The position numbers and the translations under genes are program-made. A DNA stretch of 64,000 nucleotides from Prochlorococcus sp. MIT 1314 (GTDB lineage: Bacteria > Cyanobacteriota > Cyanobacteriia > PCC-6307 > Cyanobiaceae), in NCBI RefSeq assembly GCF_034093315.1, contig NZ_CP139300.1, forward strand, positions 1,302,001 to 1,366,000, in the 5' to 3' direction. Below are positions 19,855 to 29,909 of the stretch, in pieces. Below the pieces are notes generated by a model. The model was not told the DNA's origin, ran no database searches, and worked only from the letters and a program-made list of their open reading frames with translations. How positions within the stretch are numbered: the stretch's first letter is position 1; the number at the start of each line of letters is the position of its first letter.

Positions 19855-21315
19855 TTAAAGTATTTTTAAACTTGTTTCTGTATAAATAATTGGATTTCTT
19901 TCTGGAATAGATTGACTTATGATTTCTAGAGATTCTTCATTTGATATTTTTAAAATATTTCTAATGAGAAAATTAAGATCTTCCAAATCAGAAAAATATT
20001 CAATCTTATTGGAATTTTCATCTTGGATATCAACTTTTGCATAAAGAAAAGCAGATTTATCTTTAGAACTTTTTAGATTAAAAAATTTTTTTGAGATTTT
20101 ATCTAGTTTTTTACCATGAATTAAATAATTACTGATGAATTGCAAACCTCCTGATTCTATTGAATAGATATTTTCAAAAGTTAATTGTTTAATTACATCG
20201 TTTTTTTCTTCAAGAATATCTTTGGAATATATCGAGTAAATATCTTCATTTTGTTTCAAAGTATATTTGTTGAAATCTTTTAGTTTTTTCAAATCACTTA
20301 AATCAAATTGATTTTCAGTATTTTTTTCAAATGTTATAAGCCAATCTTTTTTTGAATTGAGAATTAAGATGTTTTGATTTGCATTTTGATTAAAATCTTC
20401 GAAAAAACTTTGTTCAAAATTATTTATGAAGGGTTTTAGATATTTGCCAAAATTATTTATTTCACTAAAAATTGAAACTTGAGGATTATCTTCATTCGTA
20501 ATTTCTTTATTTATTAGCTTATCATATGCATTAATATCAAGATTTTTTTTATTATTTAGTAAATATGATTTTAAAATTAAATGTTTATTTTTTAAGTCAA
20601 ATGTTGTAGCTACAATATCCTCATTTTTATCAGTAAAAATTTCATTATTAAAAAATATACTTTCCGCAAATTTCTTTGTAAATAATATATTTTTTGGTTT
20701 TTTTAGTCCAAAAAGTTCTTCCTCAAATTGAAATTTCTTTTCTTTAAAATCATTGCTAGAGTTAATACTATTTTTGATTAATTTTTTATCTGATGAAGCA
20801 ATTATATAATTATCTTTGGTCCGATATATGAAGTTTAGATAATTTAATTTATTCTCTCTATAAATTGGTATTATTTCATCAGTCTGATCAAATTTACTAG
20901 GCAAATTTAACATATCAGCTATTGTTTTTTCTGGCTTAATTTTAAAAACTATCAAAATATCATCTTTAACCTTTTTATTTTTTCCATAAGTTGAAATGAT
21001 AAGTTCATTATTATAAATATCTTCTAATTTATTGTTGCCTAAATCTATACCTAAGTAATCTAATATGGAATCTTTTATTAAAATAAATTTATCTTGGTTT
21101 TTGGGATTCTTATCGTTTTCAATATTATTAATAATTTTAGAAATATCTAAATTTGATATGAATAATAATTTATTGTCTTCTGGTAAATATCTTAATATAT
21201 TTATTTGCTCAATATTTGCAGTTAACTCCTTATTGTTATTGGCATAAACTTTTTTAAAACCAAAAAAAAGTAATAAAGATAATAGTAGTATTATTGCTAC
21301 TAATCTAAGTTTCAT
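19855..21315 (-). CDS. DUF3352-like secreted/anchored hypothetical protein
   Basis: A 486-aa protein of unknown function. Residues 1-25 form a signal peptide or membrane anchor (basic start, then a Leu/Ile-rich helix ending at VYANN). The rest is hydrophilic, Lys/Asn/Asp-rich and resembles cyanobacterial DUF3352 proteins, with segments such as LRYLPEDNKLLFISNLD and LIISTYG. I cannot name a substrate or partner. ATG start. A 124-nt spacer with no clear terminator separates it from gltA. Confidence 0.7.
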   Translation of the reverse strand: MKLRLVAIILLLSLLLFFGFKKVYANNNKELTANIEQINILRYLPEDNKLLFISNLDISKIINNIENDKNPKNQDKFILIKDSILDYLGIDLGNNKLEDIYNNELIISTYGKNKKVKDDILIVFKIKPEKTIADMLNLPSKFDQTDEIIPIYRENKLNYLNFIYRTKDNYIIASSDKKLIKNSINSSNDFKEKKFQFEEELFGLKKPKNILFTKKFAESIFFNNEIFTDKNEDIVATTFDLKNKHLILKSYLLNNKKNLDINAYDKLINKEITNEDNPQVSIFSEINNFGKYLKPFINNFEQSFFEDFNQNANQNILILNSKKDWLITFEKNTENQFDLSDLKKLKDFNKYTLKQNEDIYSIYSKDILEEKNDVIKQLTFENIYSIESGGLQFISNYLIHGKKLDKISKKFFNLKSSKDKSAFLYAKVDIQDENSNKIEYFSDLEDLNFLIRNILKISNEESLEIISQSIPERNPIIYTETSLKIL

Positions 21316-21404
21316 TATAAATGTTTATTTTTATTTTTAACAATAAATTTACTCCTGCAACTTAATTTATTAAATTGTAAATAAGACATAATTTATCCTT
21401 ATAA

Positions 21405-21755
21405 TTGGGAAATTATCCAAAATCTATAAATGCTTCTAGTCTCAATGATTGGTTTAATTCTGAAAAAGAAGATCCAGTCTTGATTGATGTCAGAGAACAG
21501 TCAGAGATTGAAATAGCTCGTTTCTCAAAAGAATTTTTACATATACCAATTAGTAAAGTTAAATCTGAATACGTTGAAGAAATATTTTCTGGTTTATTAG
21601 ACAGAGAAATTGTTGTTACATGTCATGCAGGCATAAGAAGTTATGGCTTTTGTCAATGGTGTTTAGATAATAATATTGTGAGCGAAATATGGAATTTGGA
21701 GGAAGGTATTGATGGATGGAGTAGATATATTGACCAATCAATTCCTAGGTATTGA
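21405..21755 (+). CDS. Rhodanese-like sulfurtransferase
   Basis: Single rhodanese domain of 116 aa. It has the entry motif LIDVREQSE (27-35) and the active-site loop CHAGIRS with catalytic Cys73. This fits a persulfide carrier or sulfur donor; the true acceptor is not known. The start is TTG at 21405. Its stop abuts the trpB stop on the other strand with no base between them. Confidence 0.87.
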   Translation: MGNYPKSINASSLNDWFNSEKEDPVLIDVREQSEIEIARFSKEFLHIPISKVKSEYVEEIFSGLLDREIVVTCHAGIRSYGFCQWCLDNNIVSEIWNLEEGIDGWSRYIDQSIPRY

Positions 21756-23000
21756 TTAAATATCTAATGAAGAAGCAACAGTATTAACATCTTTGTCACC
21801 CCTCCCAGAGCAATTGATAACTATATGAGTATCTTTTTCAAGAGTAGGGCATAATTTATCTAACCAAGCAAATGCATGGGAGGTTTCTAGTGCTGGTATA
21901 ATCCCTTCAAGTTCACTAACAAGTCTCAAAGCATTTAAAGCTTCTTGATCTGTGACCGATCCATATTCTGCTCTACCTATATCTTTTAAATGACTATGTT
22001 CAGGGCCTACCCCAGGGTAATCTAAACCTGCACTTATTGAGTGGGCTTCTTGTACTTGACCATTAGCATCTTGTAAAAGAAGACTCATTGATCCATGCAA
22101 AATTCCTACTGACCCTTTAGTTATAGTTGCAGCATGTTTGTCAGTATCAACTCCGCTTCCTGCAGCTTCAACTCCAATTAATCTTACAGATGATTCTTTA
22201 ACGAAAGGATGGAAAAGGCCCATCGCATTTGATCCCCCACCTACACAAGCAAGTAAAATATCTGGTAAGGATCCAAACGATTCCAGACATTGTTTTTTAG
22301 TTTCTTCACCTATGACTGCGTGAAAATCTCGTACAATTTTCGGGAAAGGGTGTGGACCCGCAACAGATCCTAAAATATAGTGTGTTGTTTCGACATTAGA
22401 AACCCAATCTCTAATAGCTTCACTAGTGGCATCCTTAAGTGTTGCAGTGCCAGAATTTACAACTTTAACTTCAGCACCTAGTAATTTCATTCTAAAGACG
22501 TTGAGGGATTGCCTTTTTATGTCCTCAGCACCCATATAGATAATGCATTTCAAGCCAAATCTCGCACAAACAGTAGCTGTAGCAACTCCATGCTGCCCTG
22601 CACCAGTTTCAGCAATTATCCTTTTTTTTCCCATTCTAATTGCTAATAAAGCTTGACCGAGGGCATTATTAATTTTGTGAGCACCAGTATGATTTAAATC
22701 TTCTCTTTTAAGCCATATTCTTGCAGTTGCTTGTTTAGTTTTGTAGTGTTCAGTAAGTCTTTTGGCTTCATAAAGTGGTGTTTCTCTTCCTACATAAGTC
22801 TTGAGTAGATGATTTAATTCTTGTATGAAAAGTTTATCTTTCCATGCATTTTCTGCAGCGTTTTCAAGCTCAAAAAGAGCAGGCATTAATGTTTCTGGAA
22901 CATATTGACCACCATATTTTCCAAATCTTCCCTCTTTGGAGGGTTGATTTAAATCTTCGTTGTTATAGTTTTGATCTTGGCGAGAAAATGTACTTACCAC
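21756..23000 (-). CDS. trpB: Tryptophan synthase beta chain
   Basis: PLP enzyme that condenses indole with serine to tryptophan. It has 414 aa, a normal length. The PLP Lys is Lys109 in HTGAHKINN, the phosphate-binding loop is GGGSNAMG near 257, and [13 protein letters not shown] opens the conserved core. The start is GTG (22998-23000). trpA is not nearby, which is usual in Prochlorococcus. Confidence 0.96.
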   Translation of the reverse strand: MVSTFSRQDQNYNNEDLNQPSKEGRFGKYGGQYVPETLMPALFELENAAENAWKDKLFIQELNHLLKTYVGRETPLYEAKRLTEHYKTKQATARIWLKREDLNHTGAHKINNALGQALLAIRMGKKRIIAETGAGQHGVATATVCARFGLKCIIYMGAEDIKRQSLNVFRMKLLGAEVKVVNSGTATLKDATSEAIRDWVSNVETTHYILGSVAGPHPFPKIVRDFHAVIGEETKKQCLESFGSLPDILLACVGGGSNAMGLFHPFVKESSVRLIGVEAAGSGVDTDKHAATITKGSVGILHGSMSLLLQDANGQVQEAHSISAGLDYPGVGPEHSHLKDIGRAEYGSVTDQEALNALRLVSELEGIIPALETSHAFAWLDKLCPTLEKDTHIVINCSGRGDKDVNTVASSLDI

Positions 23001-23047
23001 TTTTCTATAGAATAAGTATTAATTAACTATAGATTATATTGAAAATA

Positions 23048-23359
23048 ATGGGAAAAAAGAATTGGATCGAATTTGATAATCAAGAAAATCAATCTCAAGA
23101 AACATTTAAAGTTGATACTTTTAATAAAAAATCAAAAATAAATATTTCAAAAGAAAAAAAAGGTAAAAAGGGCAAGACGATTACTATAATTAAAGGTTTG
23201 GGAACCGAGAATCAAATCTTACTAAAAGAATTTCTTAAAAAAATTAAAGTTTTTTGTGGAACTGGAGGAACATTAATTGATAGTAATATCCAGTTACAGG
23301 GTGATATGGTGTCTAAATCAATTGAGTTTCTTCGTAAAGAGGGATTTCATAATTTTTGA
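23048..23359 (+). CDS. SUI1/eIF1-like translation initiation factor (YciH family)
   Basis: Small SUI1-domain protein, about 103 aa from the ATG at 23048. A 50-residue basic N-terminal part precedes the SUI1 core with ITIIKGLG, CGTGGTLID, IQLQGDMVSKSIEFL. Homologues of eukaryotic eIF1 occur in many cyanobacteria; they may improve start-site fidelity, but the bacterial role is not well fixed. An in-frame TTG at 23039 could add three residues; the ATG gives the usual MGKK start. cysC follows after 41 nt. Confidence 0.85.
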   Translation: MGKKNWIEFDNQENQSQETFKVDTFNKKSKINISKEKKGKKGKTITIIKGLGTENQILLKEFLKKIKVFCGTGGTLIDSNIQLQGDMVSKSIEFLRKEGFHNF

Positions 23360-23400
23360 AGCAAGGGTTAGGATAGGTTTTTAATTTTGATGATACAAAA

Positions 23401-24024
23401 ATGAAAGAACAAGATCAAACAAATTCAACCAATATAAAGTGGCATAGTTTAACTATTGATAGAGAAAAGTTGGAGAAAATGAGGGGGCATAAAGGAATGG
23501 TTATTTGGTTTACAGGCTTATCAGGCTCAGGTAAAAGTACTTTAGCTAACGCTTTAAATGAAGTTTTACACTTAGATGGTTTTTCAACTTACATCTTGGA
23601 TGGAGATAATATAAGGCACGGTTTATGTAAAGATCTTGGTTTTTCGGATGAAGATAGAGAAGAAAATATAAGAAGGATTGGGGAAGTTGCGAATTTATTT
23701 ATGAATGCTGGGATAATAACTATTACAGCATTCGTTTCACCATTCATAAGTGATAGAGATAAAGTGAGAAAAATTATTGGATCTAAGGATTTTATTGAAG
23801 TTTATTGTGCTGCAAATATCAAGGTTTGCGAAAACAGGGATACCAAGGGTCTTTATAAGAAGGCTCGTTTGGGTGAAATTAAGGATTTTACAGGGATTTC
23901 CAGTCCATATGAAGCTCCTCAGAATCCGGAAATTGTTGTTGATACAGGTTCGTTAGATTTAAAGGATTCAGTTGAAAAAGTTATTAATTATCTTAAAGAA
24001 GAAAACCTTCTTACAAAGGGCTAA
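23401..24024 (+). CDS. cysC: Adenylylsulfate (APS) kinase
   Basis: Phosphorylates APS to PAPS in sulfate assimilation. P-loop GLSGSGKS at residues 39-46 and the DGDNIRHGL motif near residues 67-75 are intact, as is the lid-side FVSPFISDRD. 207 aa, single-domain form with no ATP sulfurylase fusion. ATG start. Convergent with purE, 15 nt between the stops. Confidence 0.94.
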   Translation: MKEQDQTNSTNIKWHSLTIDREKLEKMRGHKGMVIWFTGLSGSGKSTLANALNEVLHLDGFSTYILDGDNIRHGLCKDLGFSDEDREENIRRIGEVANLFMNAGIITITAFVSPFISDRDKVRKIIGSKDFIEVYCAANIKVCENRDTKGLYKKARLGEIKDFTGISSPYEAPQNPEIVVDTGSLDLKDSVEKVINYLKEENLLTKG

Positions 24025-24039
24025 TAGAAAAATATTAGT

Positions 24040-24576
24040 TCATTGATTTTGCAGATAATTGTCAGCCCCAATATTTGATAATTTACTATTTTTATTTCTT
24101 ACCTGTGTATGAAGATTTTCTCTAAATTCCTTTAAATTTTTTTTAATAGATTCATCGAATAAACCTATAATTTCTATTGCCAATAATCCAGCATTCTGAC
24201 CTCCATTGATTGCAACTGTTGCTACTGGTATACCAGCAGGCATTTGAACAATTGACAAAAGAGAGTCAATCCCTTTAAGTGTCTTACTCTCTACTGGTAC
24301 TCCTATAACAGGAATACAAGTTATGGATGCCAACATTCCTGGAAGGTGAGCAGCACCACCAGCACCAGCTATTATTACTTTTATGTTTTCTGATTCTGCA
24401 CTTTTTGCATATTCCATCATCTCAATAGGTGTTCTATGAGCAGAAAGTATACAAACTTCAGTTTTTATTCCAAATTCTATTAAAATATCTATTGCAGGTT
24501 TCAATGTTTTTAGATCTGAATCACTACCCATCACGACAGCGATTTTATAAATATCTTTAGAATTCAATTCTGACAA
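24040..24576 (-). CDS. purE: N5-carboxyaminoimidazole ribonucleotide mutase
   Basis: Moves the carboxyl group of N5-CAIR to give CAIR in purine synthesis. The class I PurE motifs are VMGSDSDLKT, ILSAHRTP (His in the active site) and AGAGGAAHLPGMLAS. It has 178 aa. Start TTG at 24574-24576. Partner purK is not in this window. Divergent from chlM across 89 nt. Confidence 0.95.
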   Translation of the reverse strand: MSELNSKDIYKIAVVMGSDSDLKTLKPAIDILIEFGIKTEVCILSAHRTPIEMMEYAKSAESENIKVIIAGAGGAAHLPGMLASITCIPVIGVPVESKTLKGIDSLLSIVQMPAGIPVATVAINGGQNAGLLAIEIIGLFDESIKKNLKEFRENLHTQVRNKNSKLSNIGADNYLQNQ

Positions 24577-24665
24577 AATAACAAATCAATTCTTTCCTAT
24601 AATGGCGTGCAATTAATTTATCGCCAGTTAGTTAGTATAAAAAGGATAAATTTTCAAAGAATATT

Positions 24666-25367
24666 ATGACGTCAAATAAAATTATCGAAAAAAGTGAAGT
24701 TAAGGAGTATTTCAATGGGACTGGCTTTGAAAGATGGAACAAAATTTATAGCAAATCTGATGAAATCAATACTGTTCAGAAAAATATTAGGAAAGGACAT
24801 CAAAAGACTGTAGATGATGTAGTCTCATGCATCAAAAATTATCCTGAACTAACAAAAAAAAGTTTTTGTGATGCAGGATGTGGTGTTGGAAGTCTATCCA
24901 TACCTTTACTAAAACTTGGTATTAAAGAATTACAGGTAAGCGATATTTCTTCTGAAATGATTAAAGAAACAAAGAAACGCATAAGTGAATTAGGTTTGAA
25001 CCAAGGTAAGATCAAATATGAAGTCTGTGATCTGGAACAACTAAAAGGATTATTTGATGTAGTAGTTTGTTTAGATGTATTTATTCATTATCCTCAACCG
25101 GTCGCAGAAGAAATGGTCCAACATTTATGTGATTTAAGCAAAGAAAAACTAATCGTTAGCTTTGCTCCTTATACTCCAGTTCTTGCTGTTCTAAAAAATA
25201 TAGGTAAATTATTTCCTGGGCCAAGTAAAACTACTAGAGCTTACACATTAAAAGAAAAGGGAATTATTAATGCTGCCAAAGAAAGAGGATTTAACGTGGT
25301 TAAAACGAAATTAAATCAAGCTCCTTTTTATTTTTCGAAACTAATTGAATTTGAAAAAATAAAATAA
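24666..25367 (+). CDS. chlM: Mg-protoporphyrin IX methyltransferase
   Basis: SAM-dependent enzyme that methylates Mg-protoporphyrin IX in chlorophyll synthesis. It has 233 aa with the SAM motif DAGCGVGSLS near 76-85 and the ChlM-type N-terminus VKEYFNGTGFERWNKIYS. The C-terminal KTTRAYTLKEKGI segment is also ChlM-like. ATG start. Its stop is one nucleotide from the stop of the convergent response-regulator gene. Confidence 0.94.
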   Translation: MTSNKIIEKSEVKEYFNGTGFERWNKIYSKSDEINTVQKNIRKGHQKTVDDVVSCIKNYPELTKKSFCDAGCGVGSLSIPLLKLGIKELQVSDISSEMIKETKKRISELGLNQGKIKYEVCDLEQLKGLFDVVVCLDVFIHYPQPVAEEMVQHLCDLSKEKLIVSFAPYTPVLAVLKNIGKLFPGPSKTTRAYTLKEKGIINAAKERGFNVVKTKLNQAPFYFSKLIEFEKIK

Positions 25368-25368
25368 T

Positions 25369-26097
25369 TTATTTTACTAAATGATTTTCAAGTGCATAAC
25401 GAACTAATTCGGTTCGGCTAGATGTACCTGTCTTTATAAACAGTCTGCTTACATATTTTTCAACATTTCTAATAGATGTTTCAAGCTGTCTTGCAATTTC
25501 CTTGTTCATCAGTCCCTCTGCTACTAATTGAAGTACACTTGCTTCTCTTGGAGTAAAACTAGGAATATTGATTTTATTTTCTGAATTAGTCGGATTTTGG
25601 TCTGTGAGCATAGATTTTATTTCAGTAATTTGCTTCGCCATTGTGCTTACATCAATATCTGCGAATCTTGCTGCTTCTTTTAGTAATCGTTCTTGTCTAT
25701 TGATTACATTTTTAACTCTTGCAGCTAGTTCATCGGGGTTGAAAGGTTTGGAAATATAATCATCAACTCCTGCAAGATAACCCTCTGTTCTGTCTAAGGT
25801 CATTCCTTTTGCAGTTAAGAAAATAACTGGAATCCCTCCTAATTTTTCATCCTTTCTAATTTTTTCTAATAAAGCATAACCGTTAGCTCGGGGCATCATA
25901 ATGTCGCTAATTATCAAATCAGGAAAAATTGTTTGAGCTTTTTCCCAACCATCCTCTCCATCAATAGCAATATATATTTCAAACCCTTCATCTTCTAGAA
26001 ATGTTTTAACAGCTGTTCTTAAACCAGGTTCATCATCAACTAATAAAATTCTTGATTTTCTTACTGTTTCATTATTTAGTTGATTAATTTCATTCAT
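25369..26097 (-). CDS. Two-component response regulator, NarL/FixJ (LuxR) type
   Basis: Receiver plus DNA-binding protein of 242 aa. The receiver spans about residues 15-130, with acidic Asp21/Asp22, phosphoacceptor Asp65 in IISDIMMP and Lys97. The LuxR-type helix-turn-helix (FTPREASVLQLVAEG and NKEIARQLETSIRNVEKYV) occupies about 175-238. It is of the Ycf29-like group found in cyanobacteria and algal plastids by layout; this subgroup call is tentative. No cognate kinase is next to it. It is divergent from the desulfurase gene. Confidence 0.88.
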   Translation of the reverse strand: MNEINQLNNETVRKSRILLVDDEPGLRTAVKTFLEDEGFEIYIAIDGEDGWEKAQTIFPDLIISDIMMPRANGYALLEKIRKDEKLGGIPVIFLTAKGMTLDRTEGYLAGVDDYISKPFNPDELAARVKNVINRQERLLKEAARFADIDVSTMAKQITEIKSMLTDQNPTNSENKINIPSFTPREASVLQLVAEGLMNKEIARQLETSIRNVEKYVSRLFIKTGTSSRTELVRYALENHLVK

Positions 26098-26155
26098 TTT
26101 ATAAATTATTGAATTTGATTTCTAGTAATAATAAGAATTTTATATACTAAATACA

Positions 26156-27301
26156 ATGCTATCAACTCCTATTCTACTAGATTACCAATCTTCAACTCCT
26201 TGCTCTAAAGATGTTGTTGATTCTATGAAACCTTATTGGAGTGAGATATTTTCTAACCCTTCAAGCAAATCTAATTTGGCGGGTATAAACGCAAGCGCTA
26301 TATTGGAAGCCTCAAGAGAAAATATAGAACAAAATTTATTTCTTCATAATAAAAAGATTATTTTTACAAGTGGGGCTACTGAATCGAATAACTTAGCATT
26401 ATTAGGTTTTGCAAGAAATTACCTTAAAAAAACAGGAAGATATGGACATATTATTACCTTGAAAACGGAGCATAAAGCTGTACTTGAGCCCTTAAATCAA
26501 CTAAAAAAAGAAGGATTTATGGTTACAGAAATTTCTCCAGAAAGAGATGGGTTGATTTCAGAAGAAAAGTTCAAAAATAATATAAGAGAAGAAACATTTA
26601 TGGTTAGTGTCATGTTGGCAAATAACGAAATAGGAGTTATTCAGCCAATAGCGACTATTTCAAAGATATGTAAATCGAAAGGAATAACTTTTCACTCTGA
26701 TTTTGCACAATGTTTAGGTTATGTCGAGTTAAAAGATCTTTTATCAAATGTAAACATGATAACAATGAGTTCCCATAAAATTTATGGTCCTAAAGGAATA
26801 GGACTTCTTTTGATTGATGAAGAAATTAATCTGGAACCTTTAATTGTTGGAGGAGGGCAGGAATATGGTCTTAGATCTGGCACATTACCTCTCCCTTTAG
26901 TAGTAGGCTTTGCTAAAGCAATAGAGATAGCAGTTATTAATCAAAAAAGGAATGCTGATAAATTACTTTTATATAGAAATAACCTTTTAAATGGTTTGTT
27001 AGAAAACAATTCTGGTTTATTAATTAATGGCTCTATAAAAAAAAGATTACCACACAATTTAAATTTGACTGTATTGGATTTAAACGGAGCAAAGTTTCAT
27101 AAACTTTTAAAATCTAAAATAATTTGTTCTAGTGGATCATCATGCAGTAACGGTGAACCTTCTCATGTTTTACTCGCATTAGGTAGATCTTTTAAAGAAG
27201 CAGAATCTTCAATAAGGTTAAGTATTGGATTAAACACTAATTCAAAAGATATTAAACAAGCAATTCGTATTCTCACGAATACTATCAAATCATTACGTTA
27301 G
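26156..27301 (+). CDS. Cysteine desulfurase-like class V aminotransferase (NifS/IscS-like)
   Basis: PLP enzyme that takes sulfur from cysteine for Fe-S cluster or thio-cofactor synthesis. TSGATESNNLAL lies at residues 71-82, the PLP Lys is Lys208 in SSHKIYGPKG, and the persulfide Cys is probably Cys330 in the flexible loop SSGSSCSNG. 381 aa. It is a NifS/IscS-type rather than SufS-type protein by the loop sequence. No iscU or suf gene is adjacent. Convergent with rsmH. Confidence 0.87.
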   Translation: MLSTPILLDYQSSTPCSKDVVDSMKPYWSEIFSNPSSKSNLAGINASAILEASRENIEQNLFLHNKKIIFTSGATESNNLALLGFARNYLKKTGRYGHIITLKTEHKAVLEPLNQLKKEGFMVTEISPERDGLISEEKFKNNIREETFMVSVMLANNEIGVIQPIATISKICKSKGITFHSDFAQCLGYVELKDLLSNVNMITMSSHKIYGPKGIGLLLIDEEINLEPLIVGGGQEYGLRSGTLPLPLVVGFAKAIEIAVINQKRNADKLLLYRNNLLNGLLENNSGLLINGSIKKRLPHNLNLTVLDLNGAKFHKLLKSKIICSSGSSCSNGEPSHVLLALGRSFKEAESSIRLSIGLNTNSKDIKQAIRILTNTIKSLR

Positions 27302-27315
27302 TAATTATTGGCTCT

Positions 27316-28218
27316 TTAATTTAATTGAGCAATTCTTAATTTTCCACTTCTAGCTCTTCTATTTACTTCGACTTCTTGTTCGGTAGGAGTTATTGGCTTT
27401 TTTGTCAGGTTTTTCAGTCTTTGATCATTCTTAAAAGAACTTTTGACTAATCTATCTTCAAGGGAATGAAAACTAATAATAGAAATAATTCCGCCTGGCA
27501 GTAGCCAATCAGGGACCACTTGCAAAAATTTTTCTAATACTTCAATTTCTTTATTAACGGCAATTCTTAGTGCTTGAAATGTTCTTGTTGCTGGGTGTAT
27601 TTTTTTATATCTTTGTTTTGGTGGAAAGCAGCCGGCAATAGAATAAGCTAACTCTTTTGTACCAGAATATTTACCATTTTCCTTCAAATCCATTTTTATT
27701 TTCCTAGCAATCTTTCTAGATAATCTTTCTTCTCCATATTTATATATTAAGTTAGCTAGATCTTTTTCATTTAAAGTCTCAATTAATTTCTCTGCATCAA
27801 CCTCAAGTAAAGGATTCATGCGCATATCAAGTGGACCATTTTTTTGGAAACTAAATCCTCTGTTAGGGTCATCAATTTGGTTACTATTTACACCAAGATC
27901 TGCAATTACAAAAGAAACTTTTTCTTTTGGTTTAAAATTCGCAAAATTTGAAGCCCTTATATCAATCCTATTTTTAAATTCATCAAGTTTATTTGATGCT
28001 GATTTTCTTGCCAGTGGATCTTGATCAAGGCCAATTATTTTTAAATCTGAATATTTTCTCAATAACTGATAAGAGTGCCCGCCTCCGCCTATAGTTGCAT
28101 CTATTCCTTTAAGTGCTTTATGATTTATTAAGGGGTAATGCTCTAATGAGGCCATCATCTCATCTGTCATAACTGATTTGTGGTTGAAAAAAGATGAATC
28201 AGATAGGTCAATTTGCAT
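27316..28218 (-). CDS. rsmH: 16S rRNA (cytosine-1402-N4) methyltransferase
   Basis: SAM-dependent methyltransferase (also mraW) that methylates C1402 in the ribosomal P site. Conserved features are the N-terminal HKSVMTDEMMA, the SAM loop DATIGGGGHS and the RsmH signature near FHSLEDRLVK. 300 aa, as expected. ATG start. It is not in a dcw cluster here; it is divergent from ndhH. Confidence 0.94.
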   Translation of the reverse strand: MQIDLSDSSFFNHKSVMTDEMMASLEHYPLINHKALKGIDATIGGGGHSYQLLRKYSDLKIIGLDQDPLARKSASNKLDEFKNRIDIRASNFANFKPKEKVSFVIADLGVNSNQIDDPNRGFSFQKNGPLDMRMNPLLEVDAEKLIETLNEKDLANLIYKYGEERLSRKIARKIKMDLKENGKYSGTKELAYSIAGCFPPKQRYKKIHPATRTFQALRIAVNKEIEVLEKFLQVVPDWLLPGGIISIISFHSLEDRLVKSSFKNDQRLKNLTKKPITPTEQEVEVNRRARSGKLRIAQLN

Positions 28219-28256
28219 AACTTTCGACTAAGATTTATTTAGAAGTAAAATTTAGA

Positions 28257-29444
28257 ATGGCTCAGCTAGAGACTAGAACAGAACCAATGGTGGTCAATTT
28301 TGGCCCCCATCATCCATCAATGCATGGGGTTTTAAGATTAGTTGTGACTCTTGATGGTGAGAATGTCATTGATTGTGAGCCAGTAATTGGATATTTGCAT
28401 AGAGGAATGGAAAAGATAGCTGAAAATAGGACAAATGTAATGTATGTCCCTTATGTAAGCAGAATGGATTATGCAGCAGGAATGTTTTATGAAGCTATTG
28501 TAGTAAATGCTCCTGAAAGATTAGCTAATATTCCAGTTCCTAAAAGAGCTAGTTACATAAGAGTTATTATGTTGGAACTTAATCGTATTGCTAATCATCT
28601 TTTATGGCTTGGTCCCTTTTTAGCAGACGTAGGAGCTCAAACTCCATTTTTCTATATCTTTAGAGAAAGAGAAATGATTTATGATCTTTGGGAAGCAGCT
28701 ACTGGTCAAAGGCTAATAAATAATAATTTCTTCAGGATAGGTGGTGTTGCATGTGATCTTCCATATGGGTGGTTAGAAAAATGTATAGACTTTTGCGATT
28801 GGTTCGGTCCTAAGATAGATGAATACGAAAAATTAATCACCAATAATCCAATTTTTAGAAAAAGAATTGAAGGTCTTGGGACAATACATAGAGATCAGGC
28901 AATTAATTGGTCTTTGTCTGGGCCAATGCTTAGAGCTTCTGGAGTTTCTTGGGATTTAAGGAAGGTCGATAGTTATGAATGTTATGACGATTTTGATTGG
29001 CACATTGCTTCAGAAAAAGAAGGAGATTGTTATGCGAGATATCGAGTAAGAGTTGAGGAGATGAGACAATCACTAAGTATCATTCGCCAAGCATGTGAAA
29101 TGATTCCAGGCGGTCCAACAGAAAATTTAGAAGCTCAAAGAATGGCGACTGAAGATAAGAAGAGTCCAATATTTGGTATGGACTATCAATATGTAGCTAA
29201 GAAGGTTGCTCCAACTTTTAAAATTCCTAATGGAGAATTATATACAAGATTAGAGTCTGGAAAAGGAGAAATAGGCGTATTTATTCAAGGAAATAATGAA
29301 GTTACCCCATGGAGATTTAAAATCAGAGCAGCTGATTTAAATAATCTTCAAATATTGCCCCATATTCTTAAAGGTGCCAAAATTGCTGATATTATGGCAA
29401 TCCTTGGTTCAATAGATGTCATCATGGGATCTGTTGATAGATAA
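28257..29444 (+). CDS. ndhH: NDH-1 subunit H (49-kDa type)
   Basis: Peripheral-arm subunit of NDH-1, homologous to NuoD, which forms the quinone pocket. It has 395 aa. The quinone-site segment [14 protein letters not shown] is at residues 15-28. The C-terminus keeps [13 protein letters not shown], the conserved tail of the family. ATG start. The DHNA-CoA thioesterase gene follows after 9 nt on the same strand. Confidence 0.95.
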   Translation: MAQLETRTEPMVVNFGPHHPSMHGVLRLVVTLDGENVIDCEPVIGYLHRGMEKIAENRTNVMYVPYVSRMDYAAGMFYEAIVVNAPERLANIPVPKRASYIRVIMLELNRIANHLLWLGPFLADVGAQTPFFYIFREREMIYDLWEAATGQRLINNNFFRIGGVACDLPYGWLEKCIDFCDWFGPKIDEYEKLITNNPIFRKRIEGLGTIHRDQAINWSLSGPMLRASGVSWDLRKVDSYECYDDFDWHIASEKEGDCYARYRVRVEEMRQSLSIIRQACEMIPGGPTENLEAQRMATEDKKSPIFGMDYQYVAKKVAPTFKIPNGELYTRLESGKGEIGVFIQGNNEVTPWRFKIRAADLNNLQILPHILKGAKIADIMAILGSIDVIMGSVDR

Positions 29445-29453
29445 GTTTTTTAA

Positions 29454-29906
29454 ATGACACCCTCGGATTGGTTAATCTTGAAGAAGAAAGTACGATTTGG
29501 CGATTGTGATTCTGCAGGTGTTATTCATTTTCATAACTTATTAAAATGGTCACACGAAGCTTGGGAAGAGAGTATTGAAATTTATGGGATTCCTTATCAA
29601 GATATTTTCCCGGATTTTTCTTTACGAAAAAGTCAAATTATATTCCCCATCGTCAATTGCGAGGCGAACTTTTTTGCGCCTATTAAAATTGGAGATTTAT
29701 TAAAAGTAAAAGTTTCTCCCCAAAAAATTAATACTCATTTGTTTCAAGTAAATAGCTTTTTTATAAAAAATGGAAATAAAGTAGCAGAAGGAAAAATAAT
29801 ACATTGTTCTTTAGATTCTAATTCAAAAATTAAAGTAGAACTTCCCGATCAGCTAGAAAGATGGATAGAGGCTTCAAATGTAAGTTCAAATTTAAAAGAG
29901 TGCTAA
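29454..29906 (+). CDS. 1,4-dihydroxy-2-naphthoyl-CoA thioesterase (hot-dog fold)
   Basis: Hot-dog thioesterase of 150 aa. The motif [18 protein letters not shown] at about residues 12-29 carries the 4HBT-type catalytic Asp (D17 or D19 region). In cyanobacteria this protein releases DHNA from its CoA ester in phylloquinone synthesis. The adjacent menE, menC and menA genes support that substrate. The assignment over other acyl-CoA esters is from context. ATG start. Three bases from the menE stop, convergent. Confidence 0.85.
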   Translation: MTPSDWLILKKKVRFGDCDSAGVIHFHNLLKWSHEAWEESIEIYGIPYQDIFPDFSLRKSQIIFPIVNCEANFFAPIKIGDLLKVKVSPQKINTHLFQVNSFFIKNGNKVAEGKIIHCSLDSNSKIKVELPDQLERWIEASNVSSNLKEC

Positions 29907-29909
29907 TTA